Below, in pieces: positions 45,138 to 53,914 of a stretch of DNA of 64,000 bases. A model generated the notes under the pieces. The model ran no database searches, had not been told where the DNA came from, and saw nothing but the letters and a program-made list of their open reading frames with translations. The stretch spans positions 5,766,001 to 5,830,000 of the forward strand of contig NZ_CP016279.1 in assembly GCF_001542625.1 (NCBI RefSeq), read 5' to 3'. Each line of letters begins with the position of its first letter. Position 1 is the stretch's first letter. The position numbers and the translations under genes were made by a program. Origin of the DNA: Streptomyces griseochromogenes (lineage in GTDB: Bacteria; Actinomycetota; Actinomycetes; Streptomycetales; Streptomycetaceae).

Positions 45138-46847
45138 ATGTTTCTGTCACAGCTGTTCCAGGGCGAGCCGATCCTTGAGGCCGTTGCCCAGAACGAGACC
45201 AGGATCAACAAACAGCTCAACAATGAGTTCGCCCCCGTCAACACGCTGCAGCGCGCGCTGCTCGTCTGGGACCCCGACAGCCTGCCGCGATTCGGTGCCG
45301 ACGGCGACTACGGCGACGAGACTGCCTCCGCCGTCACCCGGTTCAAGCAGGACGTCCTCGTCGTGCCCGCCGACGAACTGATCGCCGACGTGGGCCCGCG
45401 AACGGTCTGGCGCCTGGACGAGATCTCCTATGGAGCGCAGGACCATCCACAGACACCGTTCGTGCCCAAGGTGATCGTCAAACTCCGCGACGAATCGGCC
45501 GCCCAGATCCCCTACGAGGACAACGCTCAGGAGTTCCTCCCACCCGAGGACCGCACAGCGTGGGACATGGCCGCCGGCGCCTTCCCGGACCTGTCCCTCA
45601 CGCTCAACCGAGCGCTGCCGGGTGTCGACCCTGAGGCAGTACGGCAATGGTTGAGCGAAAACGAGGCAGCGCACGGGACGCCGTCCCAGCAACTGCTTTC
45701 CTTCTACGTGATCCCGCTGCCCGCCGATTCGAGTGAGCAGGTCGCCTCAGCCGTGGACGCCCTGCCTTTCGTCGAACACGCCTACGTCGAGCAGGAGGTG
45801 ATCCCGGCCTCGGTCACGGCGGACGACCCCCTGATCGTGGGGCAGGGTTACCTGGGCGCGGCGCCGTTCGGGGTCGACGGGCTGCACACCTGGGCACTGC
45901 CGTTCACGGACGGCAGCCAGGTTCGTTTCGTCGATGTCGAGTGGGGTTGGCAGCTCACCCACGAGGACCTCATCGACACGAACGGGGTCAACCGCGTCGG
46001 CATTCTCCCCACCGGGACCGTGTCCACCGACTCGGCTCTGGTGAACCACGGGACGAACACGCTCGGGATCGTGATGGCGACCGACAACGAGAAGGGAATC
46101 CTCGGGCTGGCACCGAACGTCAAGGCGTCCGTCGCACCGGTGGAGACCCCGGCCGGTACCGACGCGGTCGCAGCGGCTCTGGCCGTGGTGGGCACGATCC
46201 CCGGTATCGGAGCCGGGAGCGTCGTCCTGATCGAGCAGCAGGACGCGCAGCACCTGCCGATCGAGACAGACCTGTTCATCCGCCTGGCCATACAGGAGCT
46301 GACAAGGAAACGCATCACGGTCATCGAGCCCGCAGGCAACGGGTTGGGCGCCGGCAACGACCTCGACACCTTCGTGGCGCCGGGACATCTCTTCGATTCG
46401 GGCCGGATCTTCGACCGTAACGACACCACCGGCGCCTTCTTCGAGAGCGGTGCCGTCATGGTGGCAGCGGCGACTTCCCAACACCCGCACCAGCGCATGC
46501 GCTTTCCCGTTGCCCAACCCCAGGCCTCGAACCACGGCAACCGGATCGACTGCTATGCGTGGGGCGAGAACATCCTGACGACTGCCTCGCTACTGGATCC
46601 TGTGTCGAACCAGCCGTACCGTACGAACTTCGGCGGCACATCGGGGGCAGCAGCGATCGTGGCCGGGGTCGCCGTCGTACTGCAGAACATTCGACGCTCG
46701 GTTCAGGGCGACTTCCTGGCACCTGAACAGCTTCGTGCGCTGCTGAGCGACCGCAGCCACAACACCGGGCCCGCACCCGCGGACGACGGCCGGATCGGCG
46801 TCATGCCCAACCTTGCCGAACTCGAACAGGCCGTTCGGACGCTCTGA
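45138..46847 (+). CDS. S8-family protease with N-terminal peptidoglycan-binding domain
   Basis: A 569-residue protein from ATG 45138 with GGAAGG upstream. Residues about 33-95 are a PG_binding_1 domain (FGADGDYGDETASAVTRFKQ; VGPRTVWRLDE). The protease domain from about residue 245 has Asp 266 (VRFVDVEWGWQLTHED), His 304 (ALVNHGTNTLGIVMA), Asn 401 (IEPAGNGLGAGND) and Ser 502 (FGGTSGAAAIVAGVA). This is a divergent S8 group with VEWGW around Asp and GTSGAA at Ser. No signal peptide or membrane helix is visible, so export is unexplained and it may act inside cells or be released on lysis. Confidence 0.88.
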   Translation: MFLSQLFQGEPILEAVAQNETRINKQLNNEFAPVNTLQRALLVWDPDSLPRFGADGDYGDETASAVTRFKQDVLVVPADELIADVGPRTVWRLDEISYGAQDHPQTPFVPKVIVKLRDESAAQIPYEDNAQEFLPPEDRTAWDMAAGAFPDLSLTLNRALPGVDPEAVRQWLSENEAAHGTPSQQLLSFYVIPLPADSSEQVASAVDALPFVEHAYVEQEVIPASVTADDPLIVGQGYLGAAPFGVDGLHTWALPFTDGSQVRFVDVEWGWQLTHEDLIDTNGVNRVGILPTGTVSTDSALVNHGTNTLGIVMATDNEKGILGLAPNVKASVAPVETPAGTDAVAAALAVVGTIPGIGAGSVVLIEQQDAQHLPIETDLFIRLAIQELTRKRITVIEPAGNGLGAGNDLDTFVAPGHLFDSGRIFDRNDTTGAFFESGAVMVAAATSQHPHQRMRFPVAQPQASNHGNRIDCYAWGENILTTASLLDPVSNQPYRTNFGGTSGAAAIVAGVAVVLQNIRRSVQGDFLAPEQLRALLSDRSHNTGPAPADDGRIGVMPNLAELEQAVRTL

Positions 46848-47214
46848 CAAGTCCGCGGGTCCAGTCACGAAGACCGATCACGGGTCTCGGTTCGTGCTCG
46901 GTTCGGTTCTTCGTACAGGTGCAGGAGCAGGATGCCGGCGGAGACCTCGATCAGCCGCCGTGGAGGGGGTGGTCGAGCCTGTCATGGGCCCGAGGACGGC
47001 TGTTTGGCGGCATCGGTGACGGTCGATCACTGCTCGGGTGCCGCAGGCGACGAAGGCGACCCAGGAGATCTGCGGCTACGAGCGGCATGGCTCCTGCGGG
47101 GGGCTTCGACGTGCGGTCTCTCGGTACACGGGGGCGGCGTCGCATCCATCGAGCCGACTTTCGGCGGGGCGGGACACCGGCCCGTTGGGCGGCGTGTAGT
47201 GCGCGACGGCTTGT
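46848..47214. other. Interval without supported gene
   Basis: Open frames cross it, but none has family similarity; it lies between the protease and an AraC remnant. Confidence 0.35.
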
Positions 47215-47450
47215 TGGCTACGGCGCGAGGCGGTCGGTGTCTCGCCGTATCGCTTCCTGCAGGCCCTGATGAAGTGGCTGCTGTCGGTGAAGTGCCGGCG
47301 GGCGGCGATCTCCGAGACCGTCCATGTGGTGGAGAGCAGGTCGGCTCGTGCTCGTTCGAGTCGTCGCCGGCGGACATGCTCCATGACCGAGGCTCCGCTG
47401 GCGGTGAAGGCGCCGTGAAGGGGGCGGCAACCCGGTCTACACAGCGCTGG
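47215..47450 (-). pseudogene. AraC-family DNA-binding domain remnant
   Basis: The minus strand reads LHGAFTASGASVMEHVRRRR then LERARADLLSTTWTVSEIAA and RRHFTDSSHFIRACRKRYGE with TPTA. This is the C-terminal two-HTH domain of AraC regulators. The first helix (a PA..L..LF equivalent) and the sensory domain are missing or out of frame. The frame then runs on past the normal end. Confidence 0.7.
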
Positions 47451-47810
47451 AGCCGGTTGCCGCCGAGCTGGATCAGGCCGCCAGTGAAGTCGAGGCGCTG
47501 CCCGCCTCATTCTGGCTCCCCCCGGTCCGAGGCTGACTCCTCAGTCGCCATGCCCAGCATCCTGACGATCCCGTGCCGGCAGCCCGAGCACCCGGGGCGA
47601 TCTGCTGAGTCAGCAGTTCGGTGCTCCGTGCCTGATCGCGATCGATCTTCTCCCCGGGAACCTCACCGGCGAGGTCGTCCACCTCCGCGTCCAGGGTGCC
47701 CACCTTCTGGTCCAGGGGCCGCGCCGAGGGGATCTGTCGCCACCGGACCGCCGGCGCCAAGGTCAAGCGCGCCTTGATCGCCTGCGGCCGCTGAAAACAG
47801 ACTCACTCCT
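47451..47810. other. Interval with possible decayed coding sequence
   Basis: A minus-strand frame at about 47600-47760 has coding-like, charged helical sequence (KVGTLDAEVDDLAGEVPGEK) but no recognisable family or start. Probably a remnant. Confidence 0.3.
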
Positions 47811-48308
47811 CTACGGGTGGAAGATCTCCTGCATGGCGGTGATCTGGCTGTGGCCGTTGACGCGGTAGTAGAAGTACGGGGTGTTGTCGAGCTGGTGGTT
47901 CACCAGCCACTTCGGGGTGACCTTCACGGTTGTGCTGTCCCTGAGGACCTTGACGGAGGCGCCTGACGCGAAGGCGAACGACCGAGCCGCTCCGCTCGGG
48001 GTGTAGACGACGTCCTCGTCGTTCTCCGTGTTCACCTTGCACGTCTCCGGCGTGACGCGCACGACGGTCTTGCCCCGGACGTTCTTGGCGGAGTCCAGCT
48101 TGAAGAAGTTCTTGTACCCCGCGGGGAGGTAACACGGCTTCCAGGCCGTAGCCCCCGTGGTCCCGGCCGGTTCGGCCTTGGCATGCACGACCAGGGTGCC
48201 GGCCGGCGCGTTCGGGCTGGCGCTGGAAGATCCGCACGCGGCGGCGACGAGCGCGGCGGCGGAGGCGAGAACGACAACGCCGGAGAGGTAACGGTGCTTC
48301 ATGAGCAT
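47811..48308 (-). CDS. Secreted lipoprotein of unknown function
   Basis: A 165-residue protein. The N-terminus MLMKHRYLSGVVVLASAAAL followed by VAAACGSSSAS is a signal peptide with a lipobox (AAAC). ATG 48302 is an alternative start. The mature part has KPCYLPAGYKNFFKLDSAKN and a second cysteine (PETCKVNTENDEDVVYTPSG), suggesting a disulfide, and ends PYFYYRVNGHSQITAMQEIF. It is predicted on the outer face of the membrane. No family was recognised. Confidence 0.8.
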   Translation of the reverse strand: MLMKHRYLSGVVVLASAAALVAAACGSSSASPNAPAGTLVVHAKAEPAGTTGATAWKPCYLPAGYKNFFKLDSAKNVRGKTVVRVTPETCKVNTENDEDVVYTPSGAARSFAFASGASVKVLRDSTTVKVTPKWLVNHQLDNTPYFYYRVNGHSQITAMQEIFHP

Positions 48309-48757
48309 CCTCTGCTACGAAGATCTGCTGACACCAAGGGAGATACCGGACCGCAGGCATGGGTTTCACCTACCGCAGGCTGTGACGGGACGGTGACAAC
48401 CGCCGCTCCGCCGCATCCTCGCCGTCGTGCGGCAGGCCGCGCGGCCGGTGATGACCTGGCAGGTCGGCGAGGCGCTCGGGCTGGACGCTGAGGTGCGGGG
48501 CGCCCCGGAGCCGCTGCGCGGGAAGCCGGCCAAGCCGGCCGACCGCGGCTGGCTGCGGAAGATCTCCGACGGGGAGTTCACCGCCCGGCTGTCCACGCGC
48601 ACCTTGACCCACGTCGCCGACCTGCCGCGCCGCCACCTGAAGGCGATACGCCCGCGCCGGCGGGCGCTGCCACCCGGGAACCGCCGGGGCGGACGGTGAG
48701 CCCTATACGGCTCGCCGTCCGCCCCGCGGAGTTCTCACGTCCTCATCGCGCGCGATG
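48309..48757. other. Interval around the winged-helix-like fragment
   Basis: Apart from the fragment at 48427-48699, it contains only the upstream region of the lipoprotein gene and the downstream region of the SnoaL-LUD gene. Confidence 0.35.
48427..48699 (+). CDS. Winged-helix-like fragment
   Basis: A 90-residue frame beginning RQAARPVMTWQVGEALGLDA, then PLRGKPAKPADRGWLRKISD and GEFTAR, resembles a winged helix found in some Streptomyces proteins (ARPVMT.EV.EALG...LRGKL.KLADRGWL.K...G.FTA). Prolines replace expected leucines in the recognition region, so it is probably a decayed C-terminal piece. Confidence 0.4.
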   Translation: MRQAARPVMTWQVGEALGLDAEVRGAPEPLRGKPAKPADRGWLRKISDGEFTARLSTRTLTHVADLPRRHLKAIRPRRRALPPGNRRGGR

Positions 48758-49894
48758 TCAGAATCCGATGGCCTCGCGCAGCAGCAGGACGATGCCGCGC
48801 CCGGGCTGCGGCTCGGCGTTGAGGACGAGCAGTCGGTTGATGGCGCTCGGCTGCCCGTAGACCGCCTGGGCGCGCTCGGTCTCCAGGCGGAGGGCGTGCT
48901 CCTCGACCCGGCGAAGTGCGGTACTCAGGTCGGGCACCACCTTCTGCGCCCCGACGACCCAGATCGCCCTGGCGGCGCCGCCGGCGGAGGCGGGCAGTTG
49001 GCTGCCGCTGCCCGAGGCGATGACAAGCGAGCCCGTCTCGGTGACGGCCGCGACGCTGGCGACGAAGACATCGGGCGTGGCCACCAGCTGGCGGATCTGG
49101 TCGGACTCGGTGGCGCGGTCCATCTTCAGCACGCGCGGCCGAACGGCCTGGTAACGGTCGCCCGCCTCGATGTCCTCCGCAACGCCGGAGAGCCGAAGCG
49201 TCTCGCTGGCCCCGGTGAAAACGCCCGCGCCCTCCGGGATCAGGTCCCTGATGCGGGCGCGGGCCGCCGCGGCGTCGTCGAGCAGTTCGGCGGTGAAGCC
49301 GTTCGCCCGCAGCGCCGCGATCGCCCGGTCCAGCCGTTCGGCGGACGCCGGTGCGGTGAAGTCGTCAGCCACCCCCGTGGCCGACACGTCCGCCTCACCG
49401 GCACCCGGTGCCCGACCAACGTCCCCGGCCTTACCGAAGTCGTGCGCCTTGGCGTCGGGGCCGGGCGCCGAACCCCTCAGCGGGGTGGTGTCGACGTACC
49501 TGACCTCGTAGACACGCTCGGCGAACTTCCATCCCTCCGGCGTACGACGGTAAGTGTCGTGGTAGATGGCGAAGTTCAGGCCCGAGCGGCCGTCCAGCAC
49601 GCGCGCGATCTCCTGTATGTAGGTGCGACCGGTGGCGGTGTCGCCGTCGATCCGGATCGTTCCCGGGTGGCTGTTCTGCACGAAGAAGTCCCACTGGCTC
49701 TGCAGGCGTTCGCCTCCGGTCCGGATCTCCTCCCGGCCGATGAGCTCGACCGGGACGTTGGGCATGCGCAGAACGCCGTCGGGGGTGAACAACGCGGCGA
49801 GGCGGGCACGGTCGCGCATCATCGCCGCGTCGGTGAACTCGCCGCGCAACGCCTCGATCTCGACGCGGTCGGCGATCTCCTGGAAGTCGTTCAT
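48758..49894 (-). CDS. SnoaL-like domain fused to LUD (LutC-type) domain
   Basis: A 378-residue two-domain protein. Residues about 1-140 are a SnoaL-like fold (MNDFQEIADRVEIEALRGEF, ARLAALFTPDGVLRMPNVPV, NFAIYHDTYRRTPEGWKFAE). A linker of about 30 residues follows. Residues about 175-378 are a LUD domain (LDRAIAALRANGFTAELLDD, DRATESDQIRQLVATPDVFV, ASVAAVTETGSLVIASGSGS, GAQKVVPDLSTALRRVEEHA). LUD proteins such as LutC/YkgG belong to lactate oxidation systems, but none is adjacent. The gene is divergent from a SigJ-type sigma factor that also carries a SnoaL-like domain. Confidence 0.88.
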   Translation of the reverse strand: MNDFQEIADRVEIEALRGEFTDAAMMRDRARLAALFTPDGVLRMPNVPVELIGREEIRTGGERLQSQWDFFVQNSHPGTIRIDGDTATGRTYIQEIARVLDGRSGLNFAIYHDTYRRTPEGWKFAERVYEVRYVDTTPLRGSAPGPDAKAHDFGKAGDVGRAPGAGEADVSATGVADDFTAPASAERLDRAIAALRANGFTAELLDDAAAARARIRDLIPEGAGVFTGASETLRLSGVAEDIEAGDRYQAVRPRVLKMDRATESDQIRQLVATPDVFVASVAAVTETGSLVIASGSGSQLPASAGGAARAIWVVGAQKVVPDLSTALRRVEEHALRLETERAQAVYGQPSAINRLLVLNAEPQPGRGIVLLLREAIGF

Positions 49895-49959
49895 GCTCAG
49901 CGTCCTGTCCTGTGGATGGTGTACTCGTCTTCACCAATCCCGACAACGCAGCCCCGCCG

Positions 49960-49988
49960 AATGTGAGGCGAGCCGCCGACCTCACATT
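49960..49988. promoter_or_regulatory. Inverted repeat between SnoaL-LUD and sigma factor genes
   Basis: AATGTGAGG (49960-49968) and CCTCACATT (49980-49988) form a perfect 9-base inverted repeat with an 11-base spacer, midway between divergent genes. It is a candidate regulator site or paired divergent -35 elements. Confidence 0.55.
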
Positions 49989-50046
49989 CCGCCGCTCTGA
50001 TTTGTCGTACTGGAGAGGGCGCGTGAACGAAGGAGCCGAAGAGCGC

Positions 50047-51000
50047 ATGAGTACTCCGTCGGAACAGACACAGCGGCAGGCAGACGAGCAGCGGTACCCG
50101 GGCCTGAGCGCGATCACGAGCGAGCGGCGACAGCTGCTCAATCTCGCCTACCGGTTGCTCGGGTCCCTGGCCGACGCGGAGGACGTCGTCCAGGAGACCT
50201 ACACCCGCTGGTACGCGATGTCCCAGGCGGAGCAGGAGGCCATCGAGTCCTCGGGCGCCTGGCTGTCGAAGGTGGCCAGCCGCATCTGCCTGAACCTGCT
50301 CGGTTCGGCGCGCGCTCGGCGGGAGGCCTACGTCGGCGCGTGGATCCCGGAGCCGCTGCCCGACCCGGCCGAGTGGATCGCCGGGGCGGCAGGCGGCGCC
50401 GGCGTGGACCCAGCCGACCGGATCACCCTCGACGAGTCGGTGACCATGGCCTTCCTGGTCGTGTTCGAGTCCATGACCCCGGCCGAGCGCGTCGCGTTCG
50501 TGCTGCACGACGTCTTCCGCTACCCGTTCGCCGAGGTGGCCGAGATCGTCGGCCGCAGCCCGGCGGCGTGCCGTCAGCTGGCGTCCTCGGCCCGCCGCCG
50601 CATCACCGCCGCGCGGGCCGAGGCGAGCCCGAACGCGGCCCGGCAGGCGAGCGTCGTCCGGCGTTTCAAGGCGGCTTGGGAGACGCAGGACATCGAGGCC
50701 CTGATCGGCCTCCTCGACCCGGGCGCCACCGCGATCTCCGACGGCGGCGGCCGCGCCATCGCCCACCTGCTGCCGATCGAGGGCGCCGAGCAGATCGCCC
50801 ACCTCTACCTGACGATCGCCCGGCTCGCGCCGCCCCGGACGATCCTCGAGCGCACGGTCAACGGGCTGCCGGGCCTGGCGATCGAGTCCGGGGGCCGGAT
50901 CGAGACGGTGTTCTCGTTCAACGTCGCCGACGACGACCGGATCACGCACATCTGGGCGGTACGCAACCCGGACAAGCTCCGCCCATGGGGGCCGTCCTGA
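50047..51000 (+). CDS. sigJ: ECF RNA polymerase sigma factor, SigJ/ECF41-like
   Basis: A 317-residue sigma factor from ATG 50047; GTG 50023 in frame is possible. Region 2 is [20 protein letters not shown] then ETYTRWYAM, and region 4 is [20 protein letters not shown] then [11 protein letters not shown]. The C-terminal domain (residues about 200-317: [40 protein letters not shown]) is the SnoaL-like fold that regulates ECF41-type factors in place of an anti-sigma factor. Such sigma factors typically control one adjacent gene, here likely the divergent SnoaL-LUD gene. A strong terminator follows. Confidence 0.88.
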   Translation: MSTPSEQTQRQADEQRYPGLSAITSERRQLLNLAYRLLGSLADAEDVVQETYTRWYAMSQAEQEAIESSGAWLSKVASRICLNLLGSARARREAYVGAWIPEPLPDPAEWIAGAAGGAGVDPADRITLDESVTMAFLVVFESMTPAERVAFVLHDVFRYPFAEVAEIVGRSPAACRQLASSARRRITAARAEASPNAARQASVVRRFKAAWETQDIEALIGLLDPGATAISDGGGRAIAHLLPIEGAEQIAHLYLTIARLAPPRTILERTVNGLPGLAIESGGRIETVFSFNVADDDRITHIWAVRNPDKLRPWGPS

Positions 51001-51024
51001 CGGGCCGGCGGCCGTGGGAGCGCG

Positions 51025-51059
51025 AAGCGCCCCGGAACCGAGGGGGTTCCGGGGCGCTT
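51025..51059 (+). terminator. Strong intrinsic terminator after the sigma factor gene
   Basis: AAGCGCCCCGGAACC (51025-51039) and its exact complement GGTTCCGGGGCGCTT (51045-51059) form a perfect 15-base stem over a GAGGG loop, followed by TGTT, 25 bases after the stop codon. Confidence 0.85.
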
Positions 51060-51114
51060 TGTTCGCCGGGGCAGCGTCAGTTCGCAGTGAGCGAGGCCGG
51101 GACGGCGGCGAAGC

Positions 51115-51357
51115 CTCGGCGATGGTTCTAGGGAGACAGAGCGCAGGACCGATCTCGGCCGTGGCGTATGACTCGGTCAGGTGGAGGACATCGGTGTCGT
51201 ACGAGGTGGCGTCGGCGCGCCGCACGGCTTCACATGTGCTGGTTGTCGTGGTCCTGAGAGCGTTCGAGGGCTCGTCCGGTCCGAGATCAAAAGTGAGACC
51301 CGAGCCGTACGCGAGTGGTCTGCCGACCATGATGGTGAACGGTTCGACGGCATCCAT
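51115..51357 (-). pseudogene. 2'-5' RNA ligase-like fragment
   Basis: The minus strand reads [20 protein letters not shown] then [20 protein letters not shown] and [20 protein letters not shown]. This follows the second half of 2'-5' RNA ligase family proteins (EPFT..LG..., PFNALR, and a second HxT-like motif, here HLT). The first HxT half and the C-terminus are absent. The 5' side abuts an unrelated MFS fragment. Confidence 0.5.
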
Positions 51358-51383
51358 TCACTTGGTCAACTCGGCTGCAAGGT

Positions 51384-51530
51384 TCACGGTGTCCGACGAG
51401 GGGAGCCGGATCGCTGCCAGGCCGTCCATGCCAGCGCCAGAGTGAAGAAGCGGTCGCCGAAGACGGACACCGTCTCGGCGAGCCACAGGGCCAGGACCGG
51501 ACGCTGCCGCAGCAGGCTCACGTAACTCAC
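51384..51530 (-). pseudogene. N-terminal fragment of an MFS transporter
   Basis: From GTG 51530 the frame reads MSYVSLLRQRPVLALWLAET then VSVFGDRFFTLALAWTAWQR. This is the first helix of MFS permeases (LLR.RPVL.LWLAE..S.FGDRFF.LA). It then goes out of homology (SGSPRRTP) and stops at 51384. Forty-eight residues remain of an expected 400 or more. The remainder was replaced by the RNA ligase fragment. Confidence 0.65.
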
Positions 51531-51693
51531 GCGCGCGTCTGTAGGTGGTTGGCGTAGCTGGCGGGTGTGCCCGTCACCGCTGTCGCTTCGTGTCGTTGGT
51601 GCTCGCGTGGGGTTGTCGTTCGGCTACAGGCATCGTGACTGCGCTCCAGCAGGTGGTGCGTTCGGGAGGCCGGCCGTGTGAGGAGCGTTTTGC

Positions 51694-52350
51694 ATGGGGG
51701 ATGCAGTGGTGTCGGCCGGCGAGCCGGTGTTGCGGATTCGGGATGTATGCAAGAGCTACCGGCACCGTCCTGTCCTGCGGGGTGTGTCGCTGGATCTCCG
51801 TGCGGGCCAGTTGGCGGGCATCGTCGGCGAGAACGGTGCCGGCAAGAGCACCCTGCTGCGCATTCTGGTCGGGGATCTCGCCGCGGACAGCGGCGTGGTG
51901 GAGCGGACGGGCCTGCTGGGCAGCTGCCCGCAGGACGCGGTGCTCCATCAAGCCTTCTCCGTTGACCAGCATCTGAGGTTCTTCCAGGCCGCTTACGGCC
52001 TGGGCAGCCTGGACAGAGCTTTCGAGCTGCTGGAGCAGTTGCATTTCAGCAGCTACCGGAACGAGCGGGTGGCAGCGCTCAGCGGCGGCACGCGCCAGAA
52101 GCTCAACCTGGTCCTGGCTTTGATGCACGATCCCCAGGTGCTGCTCTTGGACGAGCCGTATCAGGGCTTCGACTGGGAGACCTATCTGCGGTTCTGGGAC
52201 CTGGCAGCGGCCTTGCGAGACCGGGGCTGCGCGGTGCTGGTGGTCTCGCACCTCGCCTACGACGCCTCCCGCCTGGACACCCTGTACCGCCTTCAGGCAG
52301 GAGTGCTGCACGAGACGGAGCAGACGGGATCGGAGGTGGTGTCGGTATGA
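51694..52350 (+). CDS. ABC transporter ATP-binding protein of the prenyl cluster
   Basis: A 218-residue ATPase from ATG 51694 with GAGGAGC upstream. Walker A is IVGENGAGKSTLLRILVGDL; the Q loop is near LGSCPQDAVLHQA; the ABC signature is AALSGGTRQKLNLVLALMHD; Walker B is VLLLDEPYQGFDWETY; the switch histidine lies in VLVVSHLAYD. It is the first gene of a rightward operon and overlaps the permease by ATGA, so the two form one exporter. The ATPase sits with lipid-modifying enzymes, so a lipid or prenyl-ester substrate is inferred. Confidence 0.92.
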   Translation: MGDAVVSAGEPVLRIRDVCKSYRHRPVLRGVSLDLRAGQLAGIVGENGAGKSTLLRILVGDLAADSGVVERTGLLGSCPQDAVLHQAFSVDQHLRFFQAAYGLGSLDRAFELLEQLHFSSYRNERVAALSGGTRQKLNLVLALMHDPQVLLLDEPYQGFDWETYLRFWDLAAALRDRGCAVLVVSHLAYDASRLDTLYRLQAGVLHETEQTGSEVVSV

Positions 52351-53159
52351 CGCGGTGGTGGTCCTGCTTTCGCACGGCCTTGCGATTCGCGCTGATCGAG
52401 CAGGCCCGTAACAGGCTGGCGCTGCTCATCGTGGTCCTGTTCGTTCCGCTGTGGACTACGCTCGCGTTCACGGTGGTAGCCCGCACGCCCTTGCGGTTCC
52501 GGATCCGGCCGGTCGGTCGCACGGTGGTCATGGACGGCAACATCCTGGTCCAGATCAACGGCGCACTGCAGGCCCTTACGCTCGTCATCGCGTTCATGAT
52601 GTTCGTCGCCACCGCCCGCTCCGCGTTGTTCGACCAGCGACTGGTGCGGGCCGGCTATCCCCGCTCGTGCCTCGCGCTCGCGAAATGTACCGCGCTCGTT
52701 CTGGTCGCGGTCCTGGTCGCCGCCTACACCACCGCGTGGATGCATCTGTTCTGGCGTCCCGAGCAACCCTTGCTGCTTGCCGCGGGAATGTTCACCGGTG
52801 CTCTGATTTATGGCGGTATCGGGATCGTGCTGGCGGCTGTGCTGCGCAGCGAGCTGGCCGGCATGTTCCTCGCCATCATGATCAGTTCCATCGATCTGGT
52901 GATGCAGAACCCGCTGATCAACCCGGATGCGGACAGTCCGGTTGTGCGCTTCCTGCCGGCCTACGCGGCGGTGCAGACCTCGGTGGCCGCCGGTGGCCTG
53001 CCGGTGGTGCCGTCCAGCTGCCTGCTGGTGGGCGCAGGCTGGGCCGTGGGCATGGCGGCGCTGGGCATGGCCGCCTTCGCCGTGCGTACCCGTACCCACC
53101 ACCCGGGCACGGCCCAGGGAAGCCTGGCGGGTGTCGAGCCGGCCGCGCCGGTGCCGTGA
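52347..53159 (+). CDS. ABC transporter permease of the prenyl cluster
   Basis: A 270-residue protein with about six membrane helices (LALLIVVLFVPLWTTLAFTV, LQALTLVIAFMMFVATARSA, LALAKCTALVLVAVLVAAYT, LIYGGIGIVLAAVLRSELAG, MFLAIMISSIDLVMQNPLIN, LLVGAGWAVGMAALGMAAFA). This is the ABC-2 type permease plan. Its start overlaps the ATPase stop by 4 bases. With the ATPase it forms an efflux transporter, presumably as a homodimer. Confidence 0.88.
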   Translation: MTRWWSCFRTALRFALIEQARNRLALLIVVLFVPLWTTLAFTVVARTPLRFRIRPVGRTVVMDGNILVQINGALQALTLVIAFMMFVATARSALFDQRLVRAGYPRSCLALAKCTALVLVAVLVAAYTTAWMHLFWRPEQPLLLAAGMFTGALIYGGIGIVLAAVLRSELAGMFLAIMISSIDLVMQNPLINPDADSPVVRFLPAYAAVQTSVAAGGLPVVPSSCLLVGAGWAVGMAALGMAAFAVRTRTHHPGTAQGSLAGVEPAAPVP

Positions 53160-53242
53160 CCGGCCCTTGGAGGGCGTCGTTTCGATGATGGGCGCCGCGC
53201 ACGGTGGCAGCACGATCATGTGAGGGGCGGAGGCTTTCAGAG

Positions 53243-53914
53243 GTGCCGGAACAGAAGACCGCGGCTTCGGCTGCTTCACCGGCCGCATCAGCCGCGTCGG
53301 CCCGCTGTGCCGGCTCGCCGGTGGGGGATGGGGCGCCGCGTGGTGAGGCGCGCTGGACGTGGCTGCTCAGTGACGGCGGGGAGCCGAGGAACTGGATGCT
53401 GGTCCTGGCCCTGTTGGTGGGCTGGCACGACGGTGGATGGGCGGGCGTCGGGTGGGGGCTGCTCGCGGCGGTGTTCACCGCGGTGCTTCCCACGCTGATC
53501 CTGGGGTTCGGTGAGCGCCGCCAGTACTGGGGCGACCGGCATGTGCGGCGGCGGCAGGACCGTATCGTGGCCGCCCCCGGGGTGATGGCCTCGGTCATCA
53601 CCGGCACCGTGCTGCTGTACGGGCTCGAGGCTCCCGCCGAGGTGACGGCCCTGGTGACGGCGATGCTGTCCGTCCTGCTCGCGTTGCTGGTGATCACCTT
53701 CTTCTGGAAGGTGTCGGTTCACTCCGCGGTCGCTTCCGGCGCCCTAGCCATCCTCACATCGGTCTTCGGCCCCTGGATGCTCGTGCTGATTCCCTTGGTG
53801 GTGCTGATCGGGTGGTCCCGTATCCGGCTGAGTTGTCACACCGTTGGCCAGGTGACCGTCGGGGTGCTGATCGGCGCGGCAGTCAGTGCACCAGTCTTCG
53901 ACTTTCTGAGGTGA
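53243..53914 (+). CDS. PAP2-like phosphatase (putative prenyl diphosphate phosphatase)
   Basis: A 223-residue membrane protein from GTG 53243 (GGAGG upstream). After a polar N-terminus of about 50 residues come five helices. Two PAP2-type motifs are recognisable: KVSVHSAVASGALAI in place of PSGH, and WSRIRLSCHTVGQVTVGVLI in place of SRX5HX3D, with Gln where the canonical Asp sits. The first motif (KX6RP) is weak (RHVRRRQDRI). It is thus a divergent PAP2 protein. Position between an exporter and an acyltransferase, with prenyl synthases nearby, suggests that it dephosphorylates prenyl diphosphates. Its stop overlaps the next start (TGATG). Confidence 0.75.
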   Translation: MPEQKTAASAASPAASAASARCAGSPVGDGAPRGEARWTWLLSDGGEPRNWMLVLALLVGWHDGGWAGVGWGLLAAVFTAVLPTLILGFGERRQYWGDRHVRRRQDRIVAAPGVMASVITGTVLLYGLEAPAEVTALVTAMLSVLLALLVITFFWKVSVHSAVASGALAILTSVFGPWMLVLIPLVVLIGWSRIRLSCHTVGQVTVGVLIGAAVSAPVFDFLR

